DNA from: Helicostylum pulchrum
Lineage: Eukaryota > Mucoromycota > Mucoromycetes > Mucorales > Mucoraceae
Direction: 5' to 3'
Assembly (NCBI GenBank): GCA_025677825.1
Contig: JAIXMO010000044.1
Location: forward strand, 62,001-126,000
DNA: 64,000 nucleotides
This document shows positions 46,409-58,690 of this stretch, one piece after another (within the stretch, counting starts at the first letter, position 1; every line of letters begins with the position of its first letter). The notes under the pieces were generated by a model. It did not search any database, was not told where the DNA came from, and worked only from the letters and a program-made list of their open reading frames with translations. Made by a program: the position numbers and the translations under genes.

Positions 46409-47428
46409 TTACAAGTGCCTATTATACATGGCAGTTTCAATATACCAAGTAGATTTAGAAGGAGAGTTAAAGCCAGTATGATACTCTTCGGAATCTTCAT
46501 CGCTTTGATCGCTGAGATCGGCCATATGTACCAACGGATTGGAGCGACGTACACACGATATACTACAATAATTCGATTCTAACGGAATTGTCACCTTATT
46601 TCTGAACCCGTCCAGCAAAGCATTTACACCTACTGCATGTGTTACAAATACTACTACTGCTGCCACACTTTCATCTGCTTTTTTTAGACTGGTAGCATTT
46701 TCCAAGCAATTTAATCTGGTTTCTTCAAATCGATGAATCATATCTGTATACCGTTCAGGAAAATCAAACTCTGTTTGATTTGAATTGGAGTAAGCATAAT
46801 CGATATTTAAGGTTGGTAAGACGCCACCGTCATTTTGAGTATTGTTGGTTTTAGCCAGCATGGAATAAGAATAAGCTTGTTGTCTTGCTAATTTTTCGTA
46901 CTGTCTTGATACTAGATACTGAGCAGGACAGACGTAATCAAAGAACCTTTCGCACATCCATTCTCCTAGCCCGATATCCAACCGTAAAGTAGGTGTGGTC
47001 TTGACTGTACTTTGAATACCTTTGATAATACCAATTGAGGTATCGATACATCTTTGAAATGGTGATGAGTAGACGACAATTTTTGTATTTCGCAGATCGA
47101 GTTTTTGAGCACGCATCATTTCTACGATTTCAATTCCTGTCTTTTCTGATTGTTGTAAGCCCTAATAAGGTACAAATGTATATTAGTTACAAAAGTTACT
47201 ATTTGAAGTTAATTTTTTTTTTGTTTAGTTTACAAGAGGTGTTACAGGTGGGTCCCAGATTCCAAGCGAAGGATCAGGTTGCCATAATTTATCTGTGTGA
47301 TCTGTTCAAGAAAAAAAAACGTCAAAAAGTTAAATTAAAAAATGCCTTTCCGTTTTGTATATATCGATCTTACCTAATCGTTCACCGTGGCGTACGATAA
47401 AAGCTGTCGGAATAGATGTTGATACCAT
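46409..47428 (-). CDS. Histidine phosphatase (phosphoglycerate-mutase-like) protein
   Basis: Three exons on the minus strand (47428-47374, 47301-47234, 47161-46409) give 291 aa. The catalytic start AFIVRHGERLDHTDKLW has the RHGE motif with the nucleophile His about 15 residues in. VYSSPFQRCIDTS gives the second phosphate-binding Arg, GLGEWMCERFF a conserved substrate-side Glu, and FVTHAVGVNALLDG the second His. The wording GLQQSEKTG after DPPVTPL is that of the fungal UBASH3/STS- and Tfc7-like branch rather than glycolytic mutase. Substrate unknown: phosphoprotein or small phosphomonoester. The donor GTAAAC at 47233 was chosen over one nine bases upstream because it keeps the conserved DPPVTPLG. 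Confidence 0.85.
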
Positions 47429-48710
47429 GTGAAAAGAATATATATATATATAAAAAAGTGGGGATTTGGGGGAAAAGAAAAAAAAGTTGTATAAATACGG
47501 AGGGAAAAAAAGAAAAAAAGAAGAAAAGAAAGGGTGATTCCAATGTATCCTAATATATTAGGTTACACGTAAGAATAATAGCAAGCCACATGATTTTCAT
47601 ATGATAATGACTTTTTGTAAAGCAGCAGACCTTTTTTATTTTCTTTCTTTCTCTTACTCACGCTTCTTTTTATTACTTTTTATGTGAGTTCCTTTCATAC
47701 GGAACTTTTTTTTTTTTTTTTTTGCTGTGTATTTATTAACAAATATTTAAAATTCAAAAATAAGCGGACTTTTTTCTTTTGCAGATCAAAGGATGAGATC
47801 AAATTGGTATTGTTTGTTTTTTAAAAAAGTATTTACCCACAACTAAAATAAAAATGGTCTATGCTTTTCAATGAGAAAATAATGACATGTGTTTCACATA
47901 ACAAGTATTTTCTTTTATAAAAAAAAGTGTCAGTAAGATATTATTTGTTACATATTAATTACTACGGGTTAACAAACACCAATGAAAGACACTACCAAGA
48001 TGTTAATAAAAAAAACAGGTTTAGTCATGGTCCACTGCGTCTTATGACTTGGAACTAGGTAAATAATGATTTGTAAGTTCTGCTGGATATTCTTTATGTT
48101 CTTTTTTACAGTGTAAAATACATAGTAGATACAAGCATATCTTTTTCGTCAGCTGCTTGTCAATACATATAGATTAATTGGGTACATCGGCTTACTGAAA
48201 ATGATCTTTCTCGTCACGCTCAGTGTTGCAAATGACCTTCCTAAAAAAAAAGGCACAATGTACGGCGTAAAATGTACCCTTTGTGTGGTGCTTGTAGTAA
48301 CAACTAAAAATTCCACACACGGATAAAAAATGGCATGTGTTACACAGCATATTTGGTTACACCTTGTATGTTAATACACTTATTTGAATTCTGACGTACT
48401 CTAGTTTCCTCATTTAATATGGCTAAACTACTTTGGAACCAAAGAAAAAAATTAGCCGTAAAATAGGTATTAGAAGAACAAGGGGAAAAGTAAGGGAACA
48501 TATGTGAACTTGTTTCGCTAAAATAGGTTGCAAGTACCTCGAGTAAGTTGACATAATAATTTGATACAGCATCATCATTGGTTCTGCAGTAAAGCAATTT
48601 ATTGCACACACGAAAAACCTTTTTTTATTTTCGGGTGAAACAAACATATGAATTCAAAAAATACTCACACACGTCTCTCCTCTTCTTATAACAAGAATAA
48701 ACAGGTCATA
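47429..48710. other. AT-rich intergenic region
   Basis: This is the upstream side of the histidine-phosphatase gene and downstream side of the NR kinase gene. A minus-strand frame at 48340-48609 has no motif. Nothing else is visible. Confidence 0.45.
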
Positions 48711-49705
48711 TTATTTATTTATTTTAACAAAACAAAAAGGGTATTGCTGGTTTAGTAAAGATATGACAGCTGTAGTAATTTCTCTTGGACAAGTAGTATC
48801 TGTAGAAAGTACGTGAATAGAGGGATCTCTTGTATTCGGGTCTAATAAATGGCCGTTCCAAAGTAGATATTGAGGGTACACAATTTGATCAAAGTAACCA
48901 GGTGGGTCAACCCAGTAACCTATGATACAAATTAAAATAATCTATTACTACAGTAACAAATTATTACTCACCTTGTAATGTCTTGTATCCAGGTCTACTC
49001 TCTCTTCTTTCTTTTAATACCTCTCTTGACGCAGTTACAAAGAACTTGTTATCTAAATTGGCACACACGTCTGCATCACAAAACAGTAAAAACCCTTCGA
49101 CAATAACAAAGATAATGTCCTCAAGTGACTCTAATTGTTTCCAAATATGTTTGAAATCAACTTTATTTAAATTGTCGGAGCCATCGTGGTTATTTTGTAG
49201 CACCTTTTTCTTTCGAGGTAACAGTCTAAATGGATCCTTTCTTGCATTGTCAATGGCAGCGTTTAGACTAGCAAAGTCTACTGCTAATGGTGAGTCCCAG
49301 TTGGCTAGTCCCGTATTTTCATCCACCGGAATTTGATCATCTTGCTACCGGATACACACACAAAAAAAAAGGGTGTGTTATTTTTCCTCCCCCTCACTTT
49401 TTATACTCCTTTTTTTTTGGGTTACCTTGAAGAATTCATCTTGATTGATAACAATAACTCTATTTAAAAGCTTTTTTAACAATAAAGCCAACGTCTTTTT
49501 TTTTTTGTACGTAAAAAAAAGCAATTACTAAATGACATTTTCCAAATGAACTGTTTTGAAATTAAACTTACAGTTTTACCAGAACAAGAAGGTCCACTTT
49601 TTTTTTGACGTTTTTAAGTTAGTTTTTTTTAAAGCGTACTATTTTTTTTATTTATTTCTTGTGTCTGTACCTTATACCGATTGTAACAACTTTGGGTATA
49701 TGCAT
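48711..49705 (-). CDS. NRK1: Nicotinamide riboside kinase (Nrk1-like)
   Basis: Five exons on the minus strand (49705-49671, 49596-49572, 49494-49426, 49344-48972, 48919-48711) give 236 aa. The Walker A loop GISGPSCSGKTTLALLL is assembled from three exons, including a 25-nt microexon, which confirms the splicing. VINQDEFFK and NWDSPLAVD follow as in NRK/uridine kinase-like enzymes, then IIFVIVEGFLLF. RPGYKTLQGYWVDPPGYFDQ with IVYPQYLLW is the hallmark C-terminal stretch of nicotinamide riboside kinases. Reaction: ATP-dependent phosphorylation of nicotinamide riboside to NMN in NAD salvage. Ends in FVKINK. Confidence 0.92.
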
Positions 49706-50340
49706 CTTTTTTTATTTTAAAAAGAATGAAAAAAATGTCTCTTTTTTTTTTTTTTACTTTCCGGAACTTATATTTTTTTCACTACTCTGAATTTGTAATC
49801 TTAAATAATACAACAAAAAGGTCGTATTAATACCGTTTATTGTACATCTTTTTGTCTGCGTATACATGCATTAAAGTAAAAACAAAAATCGAATAGAAAC
49901 CCATTGCGCTTAAATCATTAAACCGCAATCCAGGGGGTAACAAGCCGTGGGAGTCGAAAAAAATAAAGCAGATGAACTCACTTTTTTTTTTCTCAGATTT
50001 AATTTTCAGTATGAAACAAAAAAAGAAACTATATAACGAGATAAAGGGAGAGAGAGGTTATTATACTCTTTAAATTGTAGTACTACATAAAAAACAAATA
50101 AACATGCTACACCTTTATTTTTTTTCGTATGCGTGACTCCCAAAAATTGGCCTATTTTATTTTATTTTATTTTTCCTTTCCACAAACATATTATAATTTA
50201 TTTCTCGGGTTCTTTTTTATTTCTTGAATGTTTAAAAAAGTTATTCAAAGTTCACTTTCAAAGGCTAATCCCGGTACATTGGCAGATGGTAAAAAAAGCA
50301 CACAGTTTAATACCGCTGAAAAACTTTCTAACGTCTCAAG
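49706..50340. other. Divergent spacer; missing first exon of the PSI gene may lie here
   Basis: This region separates the NR kinase start from the PSI exon. It contains promoter material and, probably, the 5-prime exon of the PSI gene, which I could not fix: ATG 50228 gives a frame that does not join, and no clear signal-peptide exon is seen. Confidence 0.35.
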
Positions 50341-50946
50341 GTAGTTGTTTGCAGTGAGTTTATTTCTTGTACAAGTTGTATAGCTCAAGAAGGATGTGGT
50401 TATTGTTCAAATATAGCAAAGTGTGTTAGTGGAGGGTGGTTTGGAACGCTGGATAAGTCGTGTGGATTAAATGATTATTATTATCACCAATGTCATAGTA
50501 ACTAAAAAAACATTTACCCTTTTCTTTTGCACCCCCCTTTTTTTTTGTTCTTTGCTCTTTGAAACTAACTAACATGTATGTATATAGTGTCTACGTTACC
50601 GTTAGGTATTATATGTATTGTACTGATGAGTATAGCAGCACTAGCACTGTTGGTTGGTATGGGTATAATTTGTTGTTGTATATGCTGTAAATGCTGTCAA
50701 GAAGATGATACGGATGAAGACGAAGGTGAAGAAAGACCATTATTAGGCAACCGGTATTTAAAGAGGTCTTCTACATATTATCAGTGGAATAGACCACCAC
50801 CAGCAATTGACGATAAAAATAAAAAGGTAACACCAGTAGATGAATTACCCGAGTCATCCTTAAGCCCCGAACAAAATACCAAAAACTGGGAAGAGAGACG
50901 TACCGCCCTATTAAAGAAATATGCACGAGAACCATCAACAAATTAA
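50341..50946 (+). CDS. PSI-domain single-pass membrane protein (5-prime end unresolved)
   Basis: Exon 50341-50497 and exon 50588-50946, joined across an intron GTAACT..ATATAG. The first encodes a Cys-rich CSEFISCTSCIAQEGCGYCS module ending CGLNDYYYHQCH, the spacing of a plexin-semaphorin-integrin (PSI) domain. The second encodes one membrane segment (LGIICIVLMSIAALALLVGM) followed by a Cys-rich juxtamembrane CCCICCKCC (possible palmitoylation), an acidic patch and a polar tail with RPLLG and TYYQW. The layout resembles PTTG1IP-like type I proteins. The reading frame upstream of 50341 is open but has no in-frame ATG except 50287-50289, and no signal peptide, so the start is missing from this model. 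Function unknown. Confidence 0.6.
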
Positions 50947-51115
50947 AAAATACACTTTTCTTTTTTTAAAAAAAGCATGTGATTATTTTGTTATATTTTT
51001 TATATATATATATATGTTATGCGTAAAAAAAAATACATAATACAAGTTATAATATGTGTATAAAATGTGTTTTGATATAAGAAAGCAGTGTAAAAGAGAG
51101 AGAGAGAGAGAGAGA

Positions 51116-51174
<59 letters not shown>

Positions 51175-51206
51175 TGTGTGTACAGAGTATTATTTTAATG
51201 ATTGTT
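50947..51206. repeat. Convergent spacer with GA/TG composite microsatellite
   Basis: The block about 51095-51182 alternates (GA)n and (TG)n arrays at least three times (AGAGAG..GTGTGTG..GAGAGAG..GTGTGTG..). It lies between the ends of the PSI and bHLH genes and should fall in the bHLH 3-prime UTR or just beyond it. Confidence 0.8.
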
Positions 51207-52535
51207 TTATGCGGATACAGTAGTTTTAGAAGTATCTACTTCCATTTTGTTTTCTACCACAGTTGATTTATCATTAGTCCATCTTGGTTCAAACATACGC
51301 CTTTGCTGAGCCAACATTTTTTGATGAATTTGTAATTTTTCTTGTAACTCCATAAGTTGCCTTTGTTGAGTTTTATGTTGAAGTAAAGCAGCAGAAGGAT
51401 TATTACTATTATCTTGTTGTTGGTTATTACTATTACTACTACTAATATGTGTGTCATCTCTACTACGGTTGTTGTTGTTGTATAGTGAACGATTACCCAG
51501 CACACCCATACGACCTTCTACTTCAACACGTACATCTAAGTTTTTGATTTTTTCTCTTAAATTTCTATTCCTCTTTTCAAGGTATTTAATATAGTCAACT
51601 GCTTTAAACAAAACTGTACTCTTTGAATTGTTTATATTCTTCAAGGTAGGTACAATCTCTGTTAGATCTTTAAAGCCGGATCGAATCATACTGCGTCGCT
51701 TTTGTTCTGATGCGATATGATTACTTCTTTTTTCTTCTTCGGTTAGTAACTCTTTATGTGGTTTTCCTCTTCGGATAGCACCACCACTACCACTACCACC
51801 ACTACTACTAGTAGGACTAGCTTCATCTTCTTGCTTTATTGATGCAGACGAAGATTCACGCAAGACAGGTTTAATATACGGTGCTGTAATTGTATTACTG
51901 GATTGTAAATAAACAGCACCTGGTCTTTCATGTGGCTGTGGTTCAGATTCTTTTTGATTAAAGTATCTCTTTTGTTCATCTAGTGAATGAAGTATATGTG
52001 TTTGACGATTGTATTCTTCTTGATGTTGATGACTATGATGTTGTTGATTGTAATCAAGTGACATGGGTGGAGGTTGGTTATTATTTTGATACATACTAAA
52101 CTGTGAATCAATTTGCATATTTGGGTCCACAAAAAATTGATCCAAAAATTGACTAAAAGCTTTGTGATCCTGTTCATCCAAAACAGCATGATTTAATGGT
52201 GTGGGTATACTAGGATCAACAGAAAATAAATCATGATCAGACATGGGTGGAGGTGGTGGCGGCATATCCAATGGAATAGGCATAGCAAATTCAGGGTCAA
52301 GACCTAAACTAAACTGAAAATCTTTTTTTTATTTTATTTTAAAAGATGCTCATTAGTAAGAATGAATACTAAAAAAAAAAAAAAAAGGGAGAGATGATCA
52401 ATTTTATGGTTTTTTTTTTTTACCTTCAAAAGGTACTGGCTCTCGTAAAGGTTCAGTTATGTTGTTATTGTTGTTATAGTTCATAAAGTTCCAGTCATGA
52501 TTATTATTGTTGTTATACATGTTTGAATAGTTCAT
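51207..52535 (-). CDS. bHLH transcription factor
   Basis: Two exons on the minus strand (52535-52424, 52321-51207) give 408 aa. The first exon is almost entirely Asn/Tyr-rich. The DNA-binding domain is in the middle: NHIASEQKRRSMIRSGFKDL is the basic region plus helix 1 (H-x3-E-x3-R pattern of E-box binders), EIVPTLKNINNSKSTVLFKA the loop and start of helix 2, and VDYIKYLEKRNRNLREKI runs on as a leucine-zipper-like extension. A long Gln-rich helix follows near the C-terminus. The N-terminal half is Pro/Gln/His-rich, probably an activation region. The basic region resembles fungal class-B (MLX/INO-like) factors; targets unknown. Confidence 0.9.
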
Positions 52536-52719
52536 ATTTTGTTGTCGTTATTATATAAAGTTGTCACAAAAACAAAAAAACAAAAAAAGAGAGAGAAAGA
52601 AAGGGAAAGAGATAAAAGAAAAAAATATGTGGGAGGGTTTTTAAAATAACCCCGCAAAACAAGAGTTACACATCATCTAATTTTAAAACCAATCATTTTT
52701 ATTTGTACTTCCAACTTTT

Positions 52720-54393
52720 TTAAATTGTGCATTCTTTTTCCCAATCAAGAGGTACTTCGTCTTCAATTGCCTTTTTAAAGGCTTCAAACGTACAAAGCGA
52801 TTTATCACCTTTTCTATGCTTACCATTGGTAGCACAGCCAGGTAGTTCTACAGTTGTTTGGTTATATTTAACCCGTACATAATGCTGCTGGCTTTGCTTT
52901 TCTTTAAATAGTTCAAATAAAATTGCACTACCAAATGGAGGCCATCTAAAAAAATAAATTACAGTTTAGCATTTGTATATAATTAATATATCTTATTTTA
53001 TATACCTATCATCAAATACATTCAATATAATAAGTAAAGGTGCAATAGTACTATTTAACAAAAAAATAATAAAATAGTTTTAGTAGCTTCCTTAATTATA
53101 TACAAATATAATATATATTCCCATTTTACGTATCATGACCAGAATAGATTGCTAACTTGAGTTTATCTTCTTTTTCTTGCTCTTTCAGAATCATACGATC
53201 CCTTATAACCCCCATTAATCTACCAAGTCCTAATTTTCGTACCTCATTCGATTGGATTGTACCATAGAACCATTCTTTTACTACAATTTCTTCTAAGTCA
53301 CCTAGTACACTTTGATCAATATCTTTTGGTAACTCAAAACCATGTACTTTAGCTGCTACAAGCGTATCTATTTTTGAAAAAAAAAAAGCAGTGTGAGTTT
53401 TTTTTTTCGGCTCGGTTTCCTAATAAAGATTTGTGTACCTAAAATTCCATTTGCTGAAGGATGACTATCAAGCGAGACACTAGTAACATAATTACCAAGT
53501 CTCTTGGAAAGAGACTGGAACTTTTCTTGCATCATAGAAGAAACTGTTTTGTTAAACTCTTTAGCAAGTACACGAAGTCGATAACAATTAGGGTTAGGAA
53601 ACATGATATCATCTCGAGGATCACTAGTTTTTACAGAATATTTTAGTTTGTATATTTTTATCATTTATAACTCTTTTTTTTTTTTTACCGGATAAAAAGC
53701 TTTAATGGTTGTTTCTGTTTAGGATAAAGTCCACCAGCAACCAATTGTTGTACGGATTCTTGTGTACGAATGTAATCACTACTTCTTAAATAAATACTGT
53801 TGCTGTCATAGACCTCAGGTAAAAAGTTTAATTTGGTAATGTAGTGTTCTCGAATACGTTCACCTAAGCTGGTCATTCGATATCTGCCCAAATTTGTTAA
53901 TTGTCCATAATAACTATATGCACAATATTTAAATATAAACATGTATATTTTTTTGCTCGGTTTTATATTTTCTTTCTCCTACCATGCACCGGATTGCATT
54001 GGGACAGAACGACACTCGGTGTTTTCAGTCTCTACCAATCTTTCTACAGGCGAAGTAGCAAACCCAGCCAGTTTTTCATCTTTGCTAAACTTGGCAATAG
54101 CTGAAAACATGGCAGAATTAGCTTCACACAAGTTCCAGACTGCTGGTATAATGCTTTCTAATCTTCTACGAACAGGTGTACGTTCACCTACAATAAAAGG
54201 GAACATACACTTTTAAAAAAATTACATAATTTTTTATTTTTTTGCTTTACCGTGTCGATGTACGATTTGTAACAGTCTTTTTATGCAGTTAGTTTTAATG
54301 ATATCTCCTTCTTTCTCTCTTTCTATAAACTTACTTTAACTCAAGGTCTGGTGGATATTGCTCATCCTTGAATTCAGGTAATTGAGCCGACAT
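52720..54393 (-). CDS. Histidine acid phosphatase
   Basis: Eight exons on the minus strand (54393-54335, 54276-54251, 54187-53983, 53913-53689, 53623-53439, 53367-53130, 53050-53006, 52945-52720) give 402 aa. The catalytic motif IVHRHGERTPVR is split between a 26-nt microexon and exon 3. YLRSSDYIRTQESVQQL gives the downstream phosphate-binding Arg, and IYSGHDTTIAPLL the proton-donor HD. Domain order matches branch-2 histidine phosphatases such as lysosomal/prostatic acid phosphatase and PXYLP1. No signal peptide is seen (MSAQLPEFKDEQYPPDLELK), so unlike secreted phytases it is probably intracellular. Substrate not determined. Confidence 0.9.
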
Positions 54394-57241
54394 TGTTACG
54401 AAGGGAAAAAATAATAATAATGGAAAATAGGATTACTAACAGAAACCTTTTTTTTTTTTTTTTTTTTTTTTCCCCCACTTACAACCCCCGGGAAAAAGTT
54501 GGGAAATTTTTAATGCTAAACTTTAAAAATTCAACTAAATAATCCGTTTCTTTCGTGTTCAAAAACCCACGCGTACCATCAAAATTGCTTTTGTGATGTA
54601 TGAAAATGGGATTACAATCAAGCCACGGAAATACAAAAAAAAAAATTAATATACAGTCAACTTTTTGATTAAATTACCACTCATGTGAAAGTGTAACATG
54701 ACTATGTTCCCCCCCTTTTTTTATTTTTGACAACTTTTTATAATTATTTTTAAAGGCCAGTTTACATATCTGTCAATCTTTATTACATGCACTATTAAAA
54801 ATAACCCTGCATTATAAAAAAAAAACCTCACCTATTCATCACTCCCTTACTTGATGGTAAACCGCTTTTTTTTTTTGTTTCAGTCAAAAGCTTTTTTGCT
54901 GTTGTTGTATACGCAATATAATACTATATAATGGTTCGTTTTAGTTAATATTGACTATTCAAAGTCGAAAGTAGTAGAGATCACCACGTGTATTTTCTTT
55001 AGGACGGATCAAGTAACTTTTTTTTTTTTTTGCTTTATTGCATACGTCAACCAAGCTTTAGAAAAAACTCTTTTTTGTTCTTTGAAACTATATTCACTGT
55101 ATAAAAAAATATATCTCTCTCTTTTATCATTCAATACTTTTTTTCTGCTTTGTACATAGAAGCGTTAATCTGTAGTTTTAAAACTTTGTTAAACGCGAAA
55201 GGATCACAGACCAAATAATAATTGAAATCACATGAAAGTAATTTCACCATTTATATATGTCTCACACACACAATAAAAAGAAAATACAAAAAGGATCTGT
55301 GCCCTTTTAAAAAAACGTGTTTTTATACGTTCTGTATTCCCCCGATACTATTTCACCAGTTAAAAATTGACCTTTTTTTTTTTCGATCACATTCAGAGAG
55401 GGTGCCTAGATCTCAGATTTTAGTATTTTTTCCAAGATAGGTTATATATATACATTTGGATTTGGAATGATGATAAGAGAAAATCATTTTTTGTACTTAC
55501 ACGTAGTACTTTTTTGCTAGCTTGCAAAATTTATTTTTAGTTTATTTTGACATGATGGCATTTTATACTCTGCAGCAATTAAATATTTTTGCTGCTAAAA
55601 TTAAGTGTCATGTTCGCCAGGTTGAATATACACTACACGTCCAGAGGGAAATTATCCATTTACGTAACATGGTTAATATGATTCACGGTCACAGGGGATT
55701 TATTTTTACTTTCTGTAGATAATTACGCGTGATGCCCGAAATTCATCTAGAATAACATCAACAGTGCAACCATCAGTTCTAACCACATTAGAAAAAGCAA
55801 ATTTTTTTATCTTGGATATCTCACTATGTATCGTGTATTAGTTTTTACTTTACGATATTCAGTATACATCAATTTTATTTACCTCTCTCCTCTAATTTTT
55901 TTTCAAATTAAAAACTTTATCAAACATTTTTAAAATATCCAGGCAGTTTTTGTTTGGTGAAGGCCGCCAAGCAGTTGGAATTAATAGTAATGTACCTCCA
56001 CTTCATAGAGTGAGGAGTCAAAGAGAATAATGCGGGTTTATTTTGAGAAAGAGTGTTATCATGTTATTTTTCATAGATCTCCAATAGTTTTGATAACACT
56101 GGTATGTACCTTCCAGGATTTACAGAGATTTTTACAGTGTTTACAGGAGTTGAAGGGATGTATTCAGAAATAGCATTGCAAATGTCAATAATTTTAATTC
56201 TTTTGCCATCATCAATATCTTTTGGCCACTCCGGATTCATACCTATCGCGTATTGCTAATTATTTCTTTCTTTGTCATAGTGTATAGACCAAAGTACTCT
56301 AACAGTCAAAAATGTGCCAACATCTTTCTACATGGTAATATATACAATCCTAACCATGATACTATGCCGTCGCTTATAGACATACTTTTGACATCCACTA
56401 TGAAGTAACGCGTTTCACTGATACTCTCAGCGGTTAATTGCTGAAGAACCGTCAACGAAACTGCCTGAATCATCCCTGTACTAGATTTATTATTTTATTT
56501 TATTTTTGTATTTTTTATTCGTAACTTTTCTGGTCGGGTGTGTAGTAGATAACTGATAAAGGAATGCGAAATATAAGGCCATTTTTTATCAAAAAGAAAA
56601 ATCGGTTTATATTATATGCGTGAGACCTCTTTTTTTGTACGTGCGCAGCAGGTGATTGTCAATCAGATAAACTATATCATTTTGTTCAACTAACACCAAA
56701 AAAAAAAAAAAAAAAAAAAAACGTTTTCGGGCGCGTCCGAAAATAAAGAGATTTCGTTCAAGTTTTTCTTGGAACCTTATTTTTACGCGTTTTCTTCTTG
56801 AAACAATACAATAAAAAAAAGTGTCCGAATTAAATATTTTATTCGCTTAATACGTTACACTCTCCCGTTGTAAATCAAATAGCTAGCGTAGTAGATAAAA
56901 CGATGATATCGTATTATTTCATCAATTACGTTTAGTTTGTTTAAACTGTGAAGTGGTTTTTCTCATTTCTATTTTATCACTTGAGCGACTTTAATATAAT
57001 ATTCGAGCGATTTATTTTTTAACTGTATGACGCGCGCTCGTTCGAAATTCTCTCGGAGGCGTGTAAATAATAAAAAAAAAAGTTTTTTTTTATGGTTCTT
57101 ATTAATAATATACATTTATATAAAAAAATATTTTTTTGTGTTGTCATTGAAATAACAAGAATTGTAATAAAGACAAACAATTTGAACAGCAACATATAAT
57201 AATACTCTTTCTTTCCTTTCTCTCTCTTTGTCCTTGTAGCC
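54394..57241. other. AT-rich divergent intergenic region
   Basis: It lies between the starts of the acid phosphatase (minus) and FHA gene (plus). It contains long T- and A-runs (for example 54450-54470 and 56698-56720) and the gene relic at 56064-56497. The rest shows no gene. Confidence 0.45.
56064..56497 (-). pseudogene. Gene relic, unknown family
   Basis: On the minus strand, a frame from ATG 56473 to TGA 56306 (MIQAVSLTVLQQLTAESISE...) and a second from 56255 to 56064 (QYAIGMNPEWPKDIDDGKRI... ending ..LSKLLEIYEK) have protein-like composition with few A/T-biased residues compared with random frames here. After the TGA the same frame stays open (LLEYFGLYTMTKKEIISNT), then shifts into the second. 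An acceptor-like TAGTACAG precedes the first. A fragment at 23328-23411 matches its flanks with the middle deleted. I do not recognise the family; it may be a real small spliced gene, but the shift and stop favour decay. Confidence 0.4.
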
Positions 57242-58501
57242 ATGTCGACAAACGATATTGTTAATAAACAATGGACACCCTTGAGCCCGAAACGAGCATC
57301 CATGGCCCAAGTGTTACCAGATAGTCCAGATTATAACGAAAAAGAATACACCAATTCAGATGATCTTCAACCTACTTCTAATCTTGATGCTCCATACCAA
57401 CAACGCTTTCTTCACCGTCGTCAAAGCATAGTTATTGTTGGCTCACACGATAAAAAAGTAACCCTGGGTAGAGGCGGTGCTTCTACCATCAAGATTGGTC
57501 GTCGTAATCGACAAATCAGTCGTATTCATGTTTCTATTGCTTATCATCAAGACCATGAACAATTTGAATTGACAGTAGTTGGCTTAAATGGTGCTTGTGT
57601 TGATCAAATTCAGTATGCTCAACATGATGTTGCTCCTCTTGATAATGATAGTTTTATCGATATCTTGGGTGACCATTTTTATTTTAAAATACCACCTGCT
57701 CCCATGAATTTCGATCATATCAAACAAGATTGTCAAATCATCACCAATAAAGATATCTTTAGAGAATTATCACCTGAAGTAGAGCAATCCAATGTCATTG
57801 AGGAAGAAGAAGATTATCCTGTTGAACTGGTACCAGAGGATGCATTATCCAGCGAAGAAAAGGAATTATCGCCTGAACCTGTTGTCGAAGAAGAAGAAGT
57901 AGAAAAGCAATCTCCTTTAGAAGAAATAAGTGAACCTATTAATAATGATACCAACGACTATGCTGAAGTTATTATTGATGCACTTGGTAAATAATTTATT
58001 TGTTTTATTTGATCCCTTGTATATCTTTTAATCCCTTTTTTATTACTCGAAAAAAAAGTATTTTCTCGTACTTCATCAATGCCAATCAGTGACATCTGTT
58101 CTCGTATTTTAAAAGCAAATCCAGCCTATGCTAAACAACCTCGTGCTTTATGGATTGAACGCATTCATACAGTTTTAAAAGAAAAGCCGTTTTTTGGAGA
58201 GATTCAACGTAAAGGAAAGACAGCGGATGGATCGCCAACTGAGAATTTATATTATTACAATAGTGAATTAGACCCTGTTGAGTGGCGTCGTGCAACATAT
58301 ACTCAAGTCGGTCGCAGTGCTCGTAAATGTACTTTGAAAGATAAACAATACTTTTGGAAGATTCCTCCAAAGCTTGGTCGTCACAGAAGCTCATATATTC
58401 CTGCTCCTGCCTCATCAAACGATTCAAAAAGACAAAGAGTAGATCAACGACAACAACAACATCAGGATGAAAACGTAGATCCTAAAAAGACAAAATATTA
58501 A
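57242..58501 (+). CDS. FHA-domain protein (Tos4/Plm2-like)
   Basis: Two exons, 57242-57986 and 58059-58501, give 395 aa. The FHA domain (about residues 62-155) has VTLGRGG, IKIGRRNRQISRIHVSI (the GR..SRxH phosphothreonine-binding core) and VVGLNGACVDQ. An acidic Glu-rich linker with S/T-P sites follows, then a C-terminal module (PISDICSRILKANPAYAKQP, WRRATYTQVGR) conserved in appearance, and a basic tail (SKRQRVDQRQ). This resembles the yeast Tos4/Plm2 group of chromatin-associated, cell-cycle-regulated proteins. The splice (GCACTTG joined to TATTTTC) removes an in-frame stop, so the two frames are one gene. Confidence 0.85.
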
Positions 58502-58690
58502 ATAACAAAAACAAAAATACTATATAAAATGCTATATAAAAAAAAGGTCTTTTTTGTCCTCAGAACATATATTATTTCCCTCATTTTTTTCACCGCTACT
58601 TCTTCTCATCTTCTTCTTTTTTTTATATATAATTCAAAGCAATAAAATAAATATTATTGTAACAAAAAAAAAGGTTCTTTATTTCTTTTT

